Below, in pieces: positions 16,451 through 24,613 of a DNA stretch of 64,000 bases. The stretch spans positions 62,001-126,000 of the forward strand of contig NZ_FMYY01000005.1 of assembly GCF_900101595.1 (NCBI RefSeq), read 5' to 3'. Under the pieces are notes generated by a model. That model did no database searches. It was given only the letters and a program-made list of their open reading frames with translations, and was not told the DNA's origin. The position numbers and the translations under genes are program-made. Numbering within the stretch: position 1 is the stretch's first letter; every line of letters begins with the position of its first letter. The DNA comes from Paenibacillus sp. cl123 (lineage in GTDB: Bacteria; Bacillota; Bacilli; Paenibacillales; NBRC-103111).

Positions 16451-17287
16451 ATGTCAGCGGCCAAAGAGTTCCTGCATCAATTTTATCCGAACATCATCAA
16501 TGTGCTGCACAGAGACGCTGCTTTTTGGGAGAACTCCGGATTTCGGGTGACCCGCTCCAGGACGACCCTGAATAATATGGCGTTTATTTATGCGGGAGAG
16601 GGACGGCTGGAGCTGGATGGGAAAGGCTTCGAGCTGGGGCCCGGCCGGCTTTTTCACCTCTCCCCGGGCATGAGCATGGCTATTGCCAGCTCGCGGGAGC
16701 ATCCGCTGCTGTATTATGGCGTACATTTTCATCAGCTGCGGATTCAGTGGGAGGGGACGGAATGTCAGACATCGCTTTCCGAGACGCCCCTTCCGTTCCC
16801 GAGAGTGCTGGCGCTGCCCGGGACATCCTTCCATGAGCAGGCTGCCTCCATGCATGCGGCCTGGCAATCGAAGGAGGCGGGCTACGACTGGACGGTCAAG
16901 CTGGCGCTGCTTCGTCTGCTGGATGCGTTATGCGACGCAGCCGCCGCAGTCCCGAGTGTCGTTCCCCCAATCGCCGCCCGGCAGGTGGAGGGCGTGGTGC
17001 AGTACATTCAAGAGCATTATGGAAAGCCGCTGGACCGGGACATTCTTGCCGGTCAGGCGTCCATGTCCGTCAGCCATTTCGCAGCCTTGTTCAAGTCGGT
17101 GGTGGGCATCAGTCCCCAGCGCTATGTAGAGAAGGTGAGGATGGATCATGCCAAATCGCTGCTGGCCGGAACGGTTAAGCCCATCTCGCAAATTGCGGCA
17201 GAAGTCGGGTATAGCGACCCTTTGTATTTTACGCGCGTATTTACGAAGACAACCGGGATGTCGCCCAGGGATTATCGCGGCGCTTGA
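16451..17287 (+). CDS. AraC family transcriptional regulator
   Basis: This 278-residue protein has an N-terminal cupin-like ligand domain (MAFIYAGEGRLELDGKGFELGPGRLFHLSPG, about residues 40-75) and a C-terminal AraC DNA-binding domain (about 180-278, with ILAGQASMSVSHFAALFK and ISQIAAEVGYSDPLYFTRVFTK, ending MSPRDYRG). It is followed after 34 bp by the two FAD-type genes in the same direction, so it probably controls them or is co-transcribed with them. The ATG follows an AGAGAGGCGAAGG site. Confidence 0.92.
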   Translation: MSAAKEFLHQFYPNIINVLHRDAAFWENSGFRVTRSRTTLNNMAFIYAGEGRLELDGKGFELGPGRLFHLSPGMSMAIASSREHPLLYYGVHFHQLRIQWEGTECQTSLSETPLPFPRVLALPGTSFHEQAASMHAAWQSKEAGYDWTVKLALLRLLDALCDAAAAVPSVVPPIAARQVEGVVQYIQEHYGKPLDRDILAGQASMSVSHFAALFKSVVGISPQRYVEKVRMDHAKSLLAGTVKPISQIAAEVGYSDPLYFTRVFTKTTGMSPRDYRGA

Positions 17288-17321
17288 CGGTTCCGTCTCA
17301 AACTGAGAGGAGTGAAGCAGC

Positions 17322-18158
17322 ATGCAAAAGGAGACAAAAGTGGGCGTTTTGGTGGCGGGAGCGACCTTTGCCGGACTTGGTCTTGCCCTTAGCCTGGGAG
17401 AGCAGGCGCTTGTAGTGGAGAGAACGGGGGCCGTAGGGGCTGAATTTACAGCTGCATTCCGCCCTGCCAAGGCCGATTTATCCAGCCGGGTGTCTACAGA
17501 CACTGCGGAGCTGCGGGAGGAGGCGGTGGGGAGAAATATCGTGGGCGAGGACGGAGGGATGCATTGGCCGGCTTTCGTTCCTGTGCTGCAGCAGTGGATT
17601 CACAGCCGGAATATTCGCGTGCGGTTCCTGACCCGCATCGTCGAAGTGAAAGCGCTGCCAGGCGCCGGCTTCGAAGTCACGCTGCTGGATGCCGCGGGGC
17701 TGTCCAAGGTGCGCGCGGACCGGCTGGTGGACACGACCAGCTTCTGCGAAACGGAGCCGGCTGCGGCATCCGGCGGCAGGCTGCACGGCAAAAGGCTGAA
17801 TGCGATCATTCACCGCCCGGACGCTCCGCAGCTGGCTCCGCCGACTATCGCGGGGTACCCGATCCATCGCGGCCGCTTTAATTCCGAATGGGCGGCGTCC
17901 TGCCAGCTGAGTCTGAGCGACGATTGGTTCGCAGCGAGGACCCGTCTGCTGTCTTGGTGGGATGCCAGACCGGAGGAGCTGCAGCCGTGGCGGCTTGCTG
18001 CGATCGCCGACGGCTTTGACGCCGGGGTGGATGGCGGAACAACGGAGGTGGCGGAAGGCTGGGCGTGGCATCCTTCTGCCGCATATGCCGATCCCTTTGC
18101 CGCGTTTGAGGCTGGCGTGCGATTTCGCTATCAATGGGAGGAGGTGTCCAAGCGATGA
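17322..18158 (+). CDS. FAD/NAD-binding oxidoreductase-like protein with altered Rossmann motif
   Basis: This 278-residue protein begins like an FAD-dependent oxidoreductase, VGVLVAGATFAGLGLALSL, but the dinucleotide motif reads GATFAG instead of GxGxxG, so its second Gly is Thr. ERTGAVGAEF follows at the usual place for the ribose-binding acid. The rest has the order of the C-terminal third of the 974-residue protein at 42434: a helix with PVLxQ, a strand/VD-C/T-T element (RLVDTTSF) and a long variable end. The stop overlaps the start of the next gene (ATGA), so the two products are probably partners. It may be a non-catalytic or FAD-sharing subunit. Confidence 0.75.
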   Translation: MQKETKVGVLVAGATFAGLGLALSLGEQALVVERTGAVGAEFTAAFRPAKADLSSRVSTDTAELREEAVGRNIVGEDGGMHWPAFVPVLQQWIHSRNIRVRFLTRIVEVKALPGAGFEVTLLDAAGLSKVRADRLVDTTSFCETEPAAASGGRLHGKRLNAIIHRPDAPQLAPPTIAGYPIHRGRFNSEWAASCQLSLSDDWFAARTRLLSWWDARPEELQPWRLAAIADGFDAGVDGGTTEVAEGWAWHPSAAYADPFAAFEAGVRFRYQWEEVSKR

Positions 18159-20050
18159 TGATCTCGGAACGGTGGAGCGGCCAGGTGCGGCAAACGGACT
18201 GCGCGCCTGACTTGGACGATGCTTATGATGTGATTGTCGTCGGGCTGGGGACCGCAGGCGCTATGGCGGCCATCCGCGCCGCCCGGCTGGGAATGCGGGT
18301 GCTCGGCGTGGAACGGATGCACGCCATGGGCGGCGCGGGCACGCTCGGCGGAGTAACCGGCTACTACTTCGGTACGCGGGGCGGCATCTATGAGGAGATG
18401 GACAGACAGACCGCCGAGCTGGAAGCGGCTTCGTTTCTCAAGGCCGGAGGCGTCAATGCGGCGGCCAAGAGCATCGTGCTGGAGCGCGCGGCGGCTCAAG
18501 CCGGGGTTGACTTTCATTACGAGTCGGTCGTACTGGGCGTTATCATGGAAGGCAGGCGAGTTGTCGGCTTGCGCTGGACCGGTCCGCTGGGGATTCGCCG
18601 TTCGGGCTGCCGCGTGCTTATCGACGCCTCGGGAGAAGCGGAGGTATGCGCCCTGGCCGGCTGCGAGACGCGCCAGGGCCGGGATATCGACGGTCAAGTT
18701 CAGCCTTTCTCGAATGTCGTGCAGCGGCTGAGCGGGCATAAGGTAGTTCATCATTATACGGATTCCGGTTATGTCGATGCGGCCGATCCTGAGGCGCTGT
18801 CGAGGGCTATCGTGGAATCGTCGCTGCTGGAAACCCATTTGAAGCCCGTCTATGAGGAAGAGCCGCTGCTGCTGAAGGTGGTGCCTCAATTGGGCCTCCG
18901 TGAAGGCAGATTGATCGTCGGGGAGGAGACAGTGACGTTCCATGACTTTATCGAGGAGCGCTACAGCGGCCAACCGCTTTTCTACGCCTATTCCAATCTG
19001 GACAACCACAGCAAGGATATCGCCTTCGAGAGCGAAGCGCAGCAGGACTGGACGGTCGTGGCAGGACTGTGGGGACTGAACTTTACGGTACCGATCCCGA
19101 TGGGCTCCCATATTCCGCGAGGGACGGAAGGCTTGCTGGTCGCGGGCCGCAGCCTGTCCCTTGACCATGACCTGGCGGGCTGTATCCGGATGAAGCGGGA
19201 TATGCAGAAGAGCGGGGAAGCGGCGGCGGATATGGCTTACCTCAGCATCCGCAAGGGCTGCTCCCTGAAGGAGCTGCCTTATGAGGAGCTGCGGCCGCTG
19301 CTGGAAGAGACGGGCTGCCTGGAGCGGGACAAGGGCGTAGAGTTCAAGGACAGCTCCATGCCGGCGGAGCATGGTTATCTTACGCGGAAGTGGCTGACCG
19401 ACCCGGCGGAAATCCGGCAGGAGCTTGCCGGCACAAAGCCCGGCATCGCCATCTGGTCCGCGCGTCGCCTCGGCGGGCAGCTCGCGGCCGAGCTGCGCGA
19501 ATGGATGGCAGAAGCCGCAGAGGAGGAGGAAGAGCATCTGATGAAGCACAGCGCGATGGCGCTTGGGCTGATCGGCGATCCGGCCGCTATCCCGGCGTTG
19601 CGGCGGATTGTGGAAGAACGCGACATGTTCGTGCCGTATACGAGCCGCAAGTACAATCAAGTGCGCGGCTACGCGGCCATTTATTTGCTGGGCAAGCTTC
19701 GGGATAAGCAAATCGTGCCGGAGCTGCTGCGCATTCTCCGTGATCCGGACGCCTTGCCGGATCTACCGCCCGAGGAACGCAACTGGGAGTTTATCTCCGA
19801 CTCGCAGGAGTTGTATTTTCAATACGCGTCCTACTCCGTTATGGCATTGCTGCGCATCGGGGACGGCCATCCGGAGCTGAGGGATAGCATAGCCGCCGCC
19901 ATCCGGGACTGGCTCGGACAGCCGGAGCTGGCGCTGCGGATTTCCTTCAAGGGCTCCCGCGTCATCAAATATGCGATGCAGGATCGCACAAGGATGATCG
20001 TGGAGAAGCATCTGAGCGGTTGGAGCCGGAGTGTCAGTGAAGCCCCGTGA
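18155..20050 (+). CDS. FAD-dependent oxidoreductase with C-terminal HEAT-like region
   Basis: The protein (631 residues from ATG 18155) starts with a classical FAD site, YDVIVVGLGTAGAMAAIRAAR, a GGAGTLGGVTGYYFG run and a second conserved stretch GTEGLLVAGRSLSLDHDLAG about residue 330-350, as in the FAD_oxidored family. Residues about 440-580 form helical repeats (HSAMALGLIGDPAAIPALRRIV; YAAIYLLGKLRDKQIVPELLRIL) that look like HEAT/PBS repeats. ATG 18155 overlaps the previous stop by 4 bases and has a GGAGGAGGTG site. The N-terminal part aligns by eye with the first half of the 42434 protein (GYYFGTRGGIYEEMDR against RYYYGSPGGMQEEIDR). The substrate is unknown. Confidence 0.88.
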   Translation: MMISERWSGQVRQTDCAPDLDDAYDVIVVGLGTAGAMAAIRAARLGMRVLGVERMHAMGGAGTLGGVTGYYFGTRGGIYEEMDRQTAELEAASFLKAGGVNAAAKSIVLERAAAQAGVDFHYESVVLGVIMEGRRVVGLRWTGPLGIRRSGCRVLIDASGEAEVCALAGCETRQGRDIDGQVQPFSNVVQRLSGHKVVHHYTDSGYVDAADPEALSRAIVESSLLETHLKPVYEEEPLLLKVVPQLGLREGRLIVGEETVTFHDFIEERYSGQPLFYAYSNLDNHSKDIAFESEAQQDWTVVAGLWGLNFTVPIPMGSHIPRGTEGLLVAGRSLSLDHDLAGCIRMKRDMQKSGEAAADMAYLSIRKGCSLKELPYEELRPLLEETGCLERDKGVEFKDSSMPAEHGYLTRKWLTDPAEIRQELAGTKPGIAIWSARRLGGQLAAELREWMAEAAEEEEEHLMKHSAMALGLIGDPAAIPALRRIVEERDMFVPYTSRKYNQVRGYAAIYLLGKLRDKQIVPELLRILRDPDALPDLPPEERNWEFISDSQELYFQYASYSVMALLRIGDGHPELRDSIAAAIRDWLGQPELALRISFKGSRVIKYAMQDRTRMIVEKHLSGWSRSVSEAP

Positions 20051-20084
20051 GGCAAGCATGACGATTCGTCCATAAACGAAACCA

Positions 20085-20130
20085 AAGAAGACCTCGGAAC
20101 CACTGTCGATGTGGATGCCGGGGTCTTCTT
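20085..20130. terminator. bidirectional hairpin between convergent genes
   Basis: Thirteen-base arms at 20085-20097 and 20118-20130 pair with one G-U. The stem is bounded by A-rich and TCTT sequence and lies between the FAD gene and the convergent aldo/keto reductase. The remaining bases to 20256 show nothing. Confidence 0.65.
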
Positions 20131-20256
20131 GCGCACAGATGAACGAGAGGCGGGTGGCGCGGCCGTAACGGCACCGGAACTCAGCGGCTCCGCTGCGACG
20201 AGCTACCTCTAAGCTCGCCCGCGGTTCGAGCCCTCGGGCTCCGCACGGCGAGAGCC

Positions 20257-21234
20257 TTAAGGCAAAGCTTTGCCGCGTGCGCTGACGTACAGCGTATACC
20301 ATTCCTCGCGCGTCATCAGTTCCGCCTGGCGGGCGGCGTCGGCGCAAGCGCGGATGCGCGCGGCATTGGCGGTGCCGATCACGGGCTGGATCAGCGCGGG
20401 ATGGCGCATCATCCAGCCGAGCACGATCGCTTCCGGCGTCGTCTCTTTGTCCTTCGCCATCTGCTGAACAAGTCCAGCCGTTGCCAGCACATGCCCCGGC
20501 GCATCCGGCGACGCGTTGCCGGTGAACAGCCCTTTGGACAGCGGCCCCCACGCCTGAAGCTGAATCCGCTCGGTCTGGCAATACTCCAGCAATCCATCGC
20601 CGAAGTGGACCGCGGTTCCGGCCTTCTGGTTCACATGAACGGTCTGATCCAGCCAGTCCAGCTTGGACAGACTTATCTCCAGCTGGTTGACGATAAACGG
20701 CTCGGGGCTGGCCTGCTGCAGGAAGCGGATTTGCGACACGTTCATATTGGATACGCCGAACCGGCGCACCTTCCCGGATGCTCTCAGCGTCTGGATCGCT
20801 TCCGCTACTTCATCCGGCTCCATCAAAGGATCGGGCCGATGCAGGAGCAAAATATCGAGCGTTTCGATGCCCAGACGCTGGAGGGTGCCGTCGACGGAGG
20901 CCAGGATATGCTCCTTGGAGAAGTCGAAATGGTTCGGCACGGCGCCTTCGGCAAAGCGGATGCCGCATTTGGATTGAATCGTCATGCAGTCGCGCAAGCC
21001 GGGATTGCTTTTCAACACTTCGCCGAACACGGCTTCGGCTTTCCCTCTCCGGTAAATATCGGCATGATCGAACATCGTGATGCCGGCCGAGATAGCGGCT
21101 TCGATCGCTTCCTCGGCCTTTTTCACGTCGGCTTGCGTGTAAGGATTAAGATTCCATTCTCCCCCTAGTCCCATACATCCAAGGACCAGGCGGCTTGTCT
21201 CGATGCCCCAATGCGAGAGCGGCTGCTGCTTCAC
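20257..21234 (-). CDS. aldo/keto reductase (GTG start)
   Basis: This is a 325-residue NADPH-dependent (beta/alpha)8 reductase, of the YdhF type. The catalytic tetrad is visible: Asp and Tyr in FDHADIYRRGKAE, Lys in IQSKCGIRF and His in ILLLHRPDPL. The phosphate-binding C-terminal part PVIGTANAARI is also present. GTG 21234 (VKQQPLSHWG) follows an AGGAGGAG site and gives the usual length; an ATG 30 bases upstream lacks such spacing. It converges on the FAD oxidoreductase pair, and an orphan TnpB element lies upstream of it. Confidence 0.9.
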   Translation of the reverse strand: MKQQPLSHWGIETSRLVLGCMGLGGEWNLNPYTQADVKKAEEAIEAAISAGITMFDHADIYRRGKAEAVFGEVLKSNPGLRDCMTIQSKCGIRFAEGAVPNHFDFSKEHILASVDGTLQRLGIETLDILLLHRPDPLMEPDEVAEAIQTLRASGKVRRFGVSNMNVSQIRFLQQASPEPFIVNQLEISLSKLDWLDQTVHVNQKAGTAVHFGDGLLEYCQTERIQLQAWGPLSKGLFTGNASPDAPGHVLATAGLVQQMAKDKETTPEAIVLGWMMRHPALIQPVIGTANAARIRACADAARQAELMTREEWYTLYVSARGKALP

Positions 21235-21302
21235 ACAAACTCCTCCTAACATGATGCGTTTCATCTTGATGATACGTATGCGGATGACTAAGCCTCTTCA
21301 TC

Positions 21303-21443
21303 TTGAACACTCCCCCACTTAGCCAAGCTTGAAGTGGCGAATTCTTGGGTAACTGCTTCCAACGAAGCAGAGTTATCAGGTATTTTCTTCGGAAATACCT
21401 CTACCAAGCGATCCCTGCGGTTCCCGCAGTTCGAAGAGAGGCG
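21303..21443 (-). ncRNA. omega-RNA (reRNA) candidate of the TnpB element
   Basis: On the minus strand, directly after the tnpB stop, four hairpins follow in series: 21429-21424/21420-21415 (6 bp), 21400-21393/21385-21378 (8 bp), 21370-21364/21359-21353 (7 bp) and 21337-21332/21320-21315 (6 bp). TnpB nucleases use such a right-end RNA as scaffold, with the guide copied from the flanking DNA. By this model the guide would begin near 21303 and run toward lower coordinates, into the region before the aldo/keto reductase gene. Confidence 0.7.
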
Positions 21444-22532
21444 CTAAATCGCAACTCTCTTTATATTCATTGCGGCATTTTCGCCACGGTCATGAACCGT
21501 CTGGCACGTCGGACACTCCCATTGTCGCACAGCTAGGTTCTTCACTTCTTTGCACACAAATCCGCATGCATGACACCTTTGGCTCGTTGGCTCGAACGTA
21601 TCTGCAAGCTTTACTGTGCGTCCATACCACGCGGCTTTATACGTCAACTGCCGTCTGAATTCGCCCCAGGATGCATCTGCAATCGATTTTGCCAGGGTGT
21701 GATTTTTTAGCATGCTTACCACGTCCAACTTTTCGATGCTGATCATTTGGTTTTCACGTATCAGCCTTGTGGTGAACTGATGCAAAAAATCGCGGCGAAT
21801 ATTCGCGATTTTCTCATGGATCGAGGCAACCTTGCGTTTGGCTTTCTGCCAGTTGGCGCCGCCCTTTGTGCGGCGAGACATCCGGCGTTGCCACATGACT
21901 AGCTGCTGTTCGTGTTTGCGATAGGCTTTGGGATGCGGAACTCGCGGTCCATCGGTGCAAACGGCAAATTCCTTCAGTCCAACATCAATACCAATCTCTT
22001 TGTTGCTTGGCGGCAGGGGCTGTACATCCACCTCGCAAACCAACGCAACAAAGTATTTGCCTGCGGCATTTCGCCGAACGGTTGCCGAAAGGATGCGTCC
22101 CTCCAGTTCCCTGGAGTGGGCATAGCGAATCCATCCAAGCTTCGGAAGTTTGATGCGATTTCCTTGAGCCGCGATGTTCCCGTTGGTGAATCGGGTCGTA
22201 TAGCTCTGCATCGGATGCTTGCGGCTCTTGAAACGGGGCCGATCCGTTTGCTTTTTGAAAAGGCGATCAAAGCTGTCGGCCACATGCCGAACCGCCGATT
22301 GCAGCGCAATGCTATCGACCGACTTCAACCACTCACATTCGGCTTTGAGCGAAGGAAGCTGCGTGGCACAGGTATTGTAGGACAACCCTTTACCCGTTGC
22401 CGCATACGTATCGTTCCATTTGCCAAGAAAGTGATTGAATACAAACCGGCAACAGCCAAACATCTGCTGAATGAGCTTTTGTTGTTCGGTAGTGGGGTAG
22501 ATGCGGTACTTAAAAGCTTTGTGATAAGGCAT
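21444..22532 (-). CDS. tnpB: TnpB RNA-guided nuclease of IS605/IS1341 family
   Basis: This 362-residue protein has the TnpB architecture: an N-terminal helix-turn-helix/beta region starting MPYHKAFKYRIYPTTEQQ, then a split RuvC domain with Asp in EIGIDVGLKEF, Glu in ISIEKLDV and Asp in HDRGENAAMNI. A zinc ribbon (CHACG and CPTC) lies before the last RuvC motif, so all catalytic residues appear intact. No tnpA transposase is near, so it can move only with help. ATG 22532 has an AAAGGAGGT site; an upstream in-frame ATG at 22562 lacks one. A TATAAT -10 (minus strand, 22573-22568) lies before it. Confidence 0.95.
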   Translation of the reverse strand: MPYHKAFKYRIYPTTEQQKLIQQMFGCCRFVFNHFLGKWNDTYAATGKGLSYNTCATQLPSLKAECEWLKSVDSIALQSAVRHVADSFDRLFKKQTDRPRFKSRKHPMQSYTTRFTNGNIAAQGNRIKLPKLGWIRYAHSRELEGRILSATVRRNAAGKYFVALVCEVDVQPLPPSNKEIGIDVGLKEFAVCTDGPRVPHPKAYRKHEQQLVMWQRRMSRRTKGGANWQKAKRKVASIHEKIANIRRDFLHQFTTRLIRENQMISIEKLDVVSMLKNHTLAKSIADASWGEFRRQLTYKAAWYGRTVKLADTFEPTSQRCHACGFVCKEVKNLAVRQWECPTCQTVHDRGENAAMNIKRVAI

Positions 22533-22625
22533 GCCACGCAACCTCCTTTCGTTTATGAACATGCTTTATTATAGCACATATGTTCGTTTGAATCACACAA
22601 CCGCCGTTTCATCTCCTACCTAGAT

Positions 22626-22663
22626 AGGAAGGAGTATTTTTGGCAGGAAGGAGTATTTTTGGC
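22626..22663. repeat. perfect 19-bp tandem duplication
   Basis: aggaaggagtatttttggc occurs twice without a gap (22626-22644, 22645-22663), between the TnpB left end and the 3' end of the GH13 gene. Nothing else is seen in 22533-22765. Confidence 0.9.
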
Positions 22664-22765
22664 TTTTTGAGATAAACGAAGGGGGGCCGGCTTGGAAGAG
22701 TTGAAATGATTTTCGCTTACTTACTGAGGCAAGTAAGCGAGAACCCTTCCCTATTCAACCGCCGC

Positions 22766-24406
22766 CTACAGCCGGTAAATCCGCGCTTCATGCGGACGCA
22801 GCGTGAGCGAACCTCCCGCATCGGCTCCACTTTCGTCCGCGTCCGAATAGTTGGCGAGCAGCAGCTCTTTTCGCCCGCCATCCAGACCTTCCGGCCACAC
22901 AAATTCCGTGGCATGGTCCGCATGATTCAGGACGATCAGCCAGCATACGTCTTCCCAGGTGCGCGTGTAGGCATACAGATGCGGATCTCCGGCGGAAAGA
23001 TCGCGGTAATCCCCATACACCATGACATCATGTTCCTTGCGGAACGCGATGAGCTGTTGGTAGTAGCGATAGATGGAATCCGGCTGCTCCAGATCGCGCT
23101 TGACGTTGATGTCCTTGTAATTCGGGTTGACCTTGATCCAAGGCGTTCCGCTCGTAAATCCGGCATTTTTCGAATCATCCCATTGCATCGGCGTCCGGGA
23201 GTTGTCGCGGCTGAGCGGCAGCAGGCTTTCGAATACGGCTTGCGGGTCTTTGCCCTTGTCAACTTCCTCGCGGTAACGGTTTTTCATCGCGATGTCATTG
23301 TAATCCTCGATAGAGGGGAAGCGCACGCCCGTCATGCCGATTTCTTCCCCTTGATAAATATAGGGCATACCGGGCAGCGTATGGATCATCGTAGCCAGCA
23401 GCTTGGCCGACTGCATGCGATACGATCCGTCGTTGCCGTAGCGCGACACTTGGCGGGTATGATCGTGATTGTTCAGAAATTGCGAGTTCCAGCCCTTGCC
23501 CCGCAGCCCTTCGTACCAGCGGCTCTGAATATCTTTGAACCGTAGCATGTCCCAGGCAGGCATCTCGTCGGCCACCTCGAAGTGGAACAAGGTATTCAAT
23601 TCATGCCGGTCCTCGCCGACATACTTCAGCCCTTCCTCGGGGGTGACGAACGCGGCTTCCCCGACCGTTACAATATCATAGTGCCGCAGCACCTTGTCAT
23701 TCATTTCCTTCAGGTAGGCATGCAGGCCGGGATTATTGGTCAAATACCGGATGTCCTCAGGGTTCGCGGCATCGGGATAGCCCTCCGACTTGGCGAGCAG
23801 CGCGATCGCATCCAGACGGAAGCCGTCGATGCCCTTGTCCAGCCAGAAGCGCATCATGGCGTAGATCGCTTCGCGCATCTCGGAATTGGCCCAGTTGAGA
23901 TCCGGCTGCTCCACCGCAAAGGAGTGGAAATAATATTGCTCCGTCCGCTCATCCCACGCCCAGACGGACGGCGAGAAATAGGAGCGCCAATTGTTCGGCT
24001 CCTGTCCGTCCTGCTTATCCTTCCAGATGTACCAGTCGCGCTTGGCGTTGTCCCGCGAGGAGCGGGATTCCAGGAACCACGGATGCTGATCCGAAGTATG
24101 GTTGACGACAAGATCCATGATCAGCTTCATGCCGCGTTTATGAGTTTCCTCAAGCAGGATTTCCCATGTGTCGAGTGTTCCCGCCTTCGGCATCATCGCA
24201 TAATAATCGGAAATGTCATAGCCGTTGTCCCGGTCCGGCGACTCATAGGCCGGGTTCAGCCAAATCACATCGACGCCAAGTTCCCGGATATAGTCCAGCT
24301 TGGCCAGGAGTCCCTGAAGATCGCCGAAGCCGTCTCCGTCCGTATCCAGGAAGCTGCGCCAGTATACCTGATACACGACAGATTCCTTCCACCATGTCCG
24401 TTTCAT
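22766..24406 (-). CDS. GH13 alpha-glucosidase (oligo-1,6-glucosidase type)
   Basis: This 546-residue cytoplasmic enzyme hydrolyses terminal alpha-glucosidic bonds of short malto- or isomalto-oligosaccharides. The conserved GH13 regions are DLVVNHTSDQHPWF, GFRLDAIALL (Asp nucleophile), VTVGEAAFVTPE (Glu acid/base) and FLNNHDHTRQVSRYG (Asp transition-state stabiliser). The C-terminal beta domain ends ARIYRL. ATG 24406 (MKRTWWKES) follows AGGAGTGTTGGCT; an in-frame extension to 24490 is unlikely. It has no signal peptide. It is divergent from sensor kinase 1, with a cre-like site in the shared 207-bp gap. Confidence 0.93.
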   Translation of the reverse strand: MKRTWWKESVVYQVYWRSFLDTDGDGFGDLQGLLAKLDYIRELGVDVIWLNPAYESPDRDNGYDISDYYAMMPKAGTLDTWEILLEETHKRGMKLIMDLVVNHTSDQHPWFLESRSSRDNAKRDWYIWKDKQDGQEPNNWRSYFSPSVWAWDERTEQYYFHSFAVEQPDLNWANSEMREAIYAMMRFWLDKGIDGFRLDAIALLAKSEGYPDAANPEDIRYLTNNPGLHAYLKEMNDKVLRHYDIVTVGEAAFVTPEEGLKYVGEDRHELNTLFHFEVADEMPAWDMLRFKDIQSRWYEGLRGKGWNSQFLNNHDHTRQVSRYGNDGSYRMQSAKLLATMIHTLPGMPYIYQGEEIGMTGVRFPSIEDYNDIAMKNRYREEVDKGKDPQAVFESLLPLSRDNSRTPMQWDDSKNAGFTSGTPWIKVNPNYKDINVKRDLEQPDSIYRYYQQLIAFRKEHDVMVYGDYRDLSAGDPHLYAYTRTWEDVCWLIVLNHADHATEFVWPEGLDGGRKELLLANYSDADESGADAGGSLTLRPHEARIYRL

Positions 24407-24522
24407 AGCCAACACTCCTATCCATAGTTTGTGAAAATGTTCAATTCCCATCGATGCCCCTATTATTGCGTAAAGGAAAAGCATTTGCAAAGCGGGCCTG
24501 GATGGCCTGAATTAATCATTGT

Positions 24523-24536
24523 TGAAAACGCTTTAT
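24523..24536. promoter_or_regulatory. cre-like CcpA site (weak)
   Basis: TGAAAACGCTTTAT lies between the divergent GH13 and sensor-kinase genes and matches the catabolite-response consensus TGNAANCGNTNNCA except at its last two bases. It would allow carbon catabolite repression of either gene. Confidence 0.4.
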
Positions 24537-24613
24537 TCATAGTAGAATGAAACAAAGTCAAGCCTGGACTGGCATGGACAAAAGCTATACGGACAGGAAG
24601 GAGCCGGTGCAGC

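Larger units (their letters stand above)
21303..22592 (-). mobile_element. orphan IS605/IS1341-type TnpB element
   Basis: A tnpB gene without tnpA, flanked 3' by a set of hairpins (21315-21429) that end in TTCAA just outside (minus strand, about 21308-21304), a usual right-end cleavage motif in IS200/IS605 elements. The left boundary is a guess: TTCAA occurs again on the minus strand at 22592-22588, upstream of the tnpB promoter. The element sits between the aldo/keto reductase and GH13 genes and has lower GC than its surroundings. Confidence 0.7.

Noticed and set aside
22574..22587. LexA-like box in the tnpB upstream region (CGAACATATGTGCT on the minus strand)
   Set aside because: Only the first half fits the Bacillus SOS consensus; the second half deviates at several positions.
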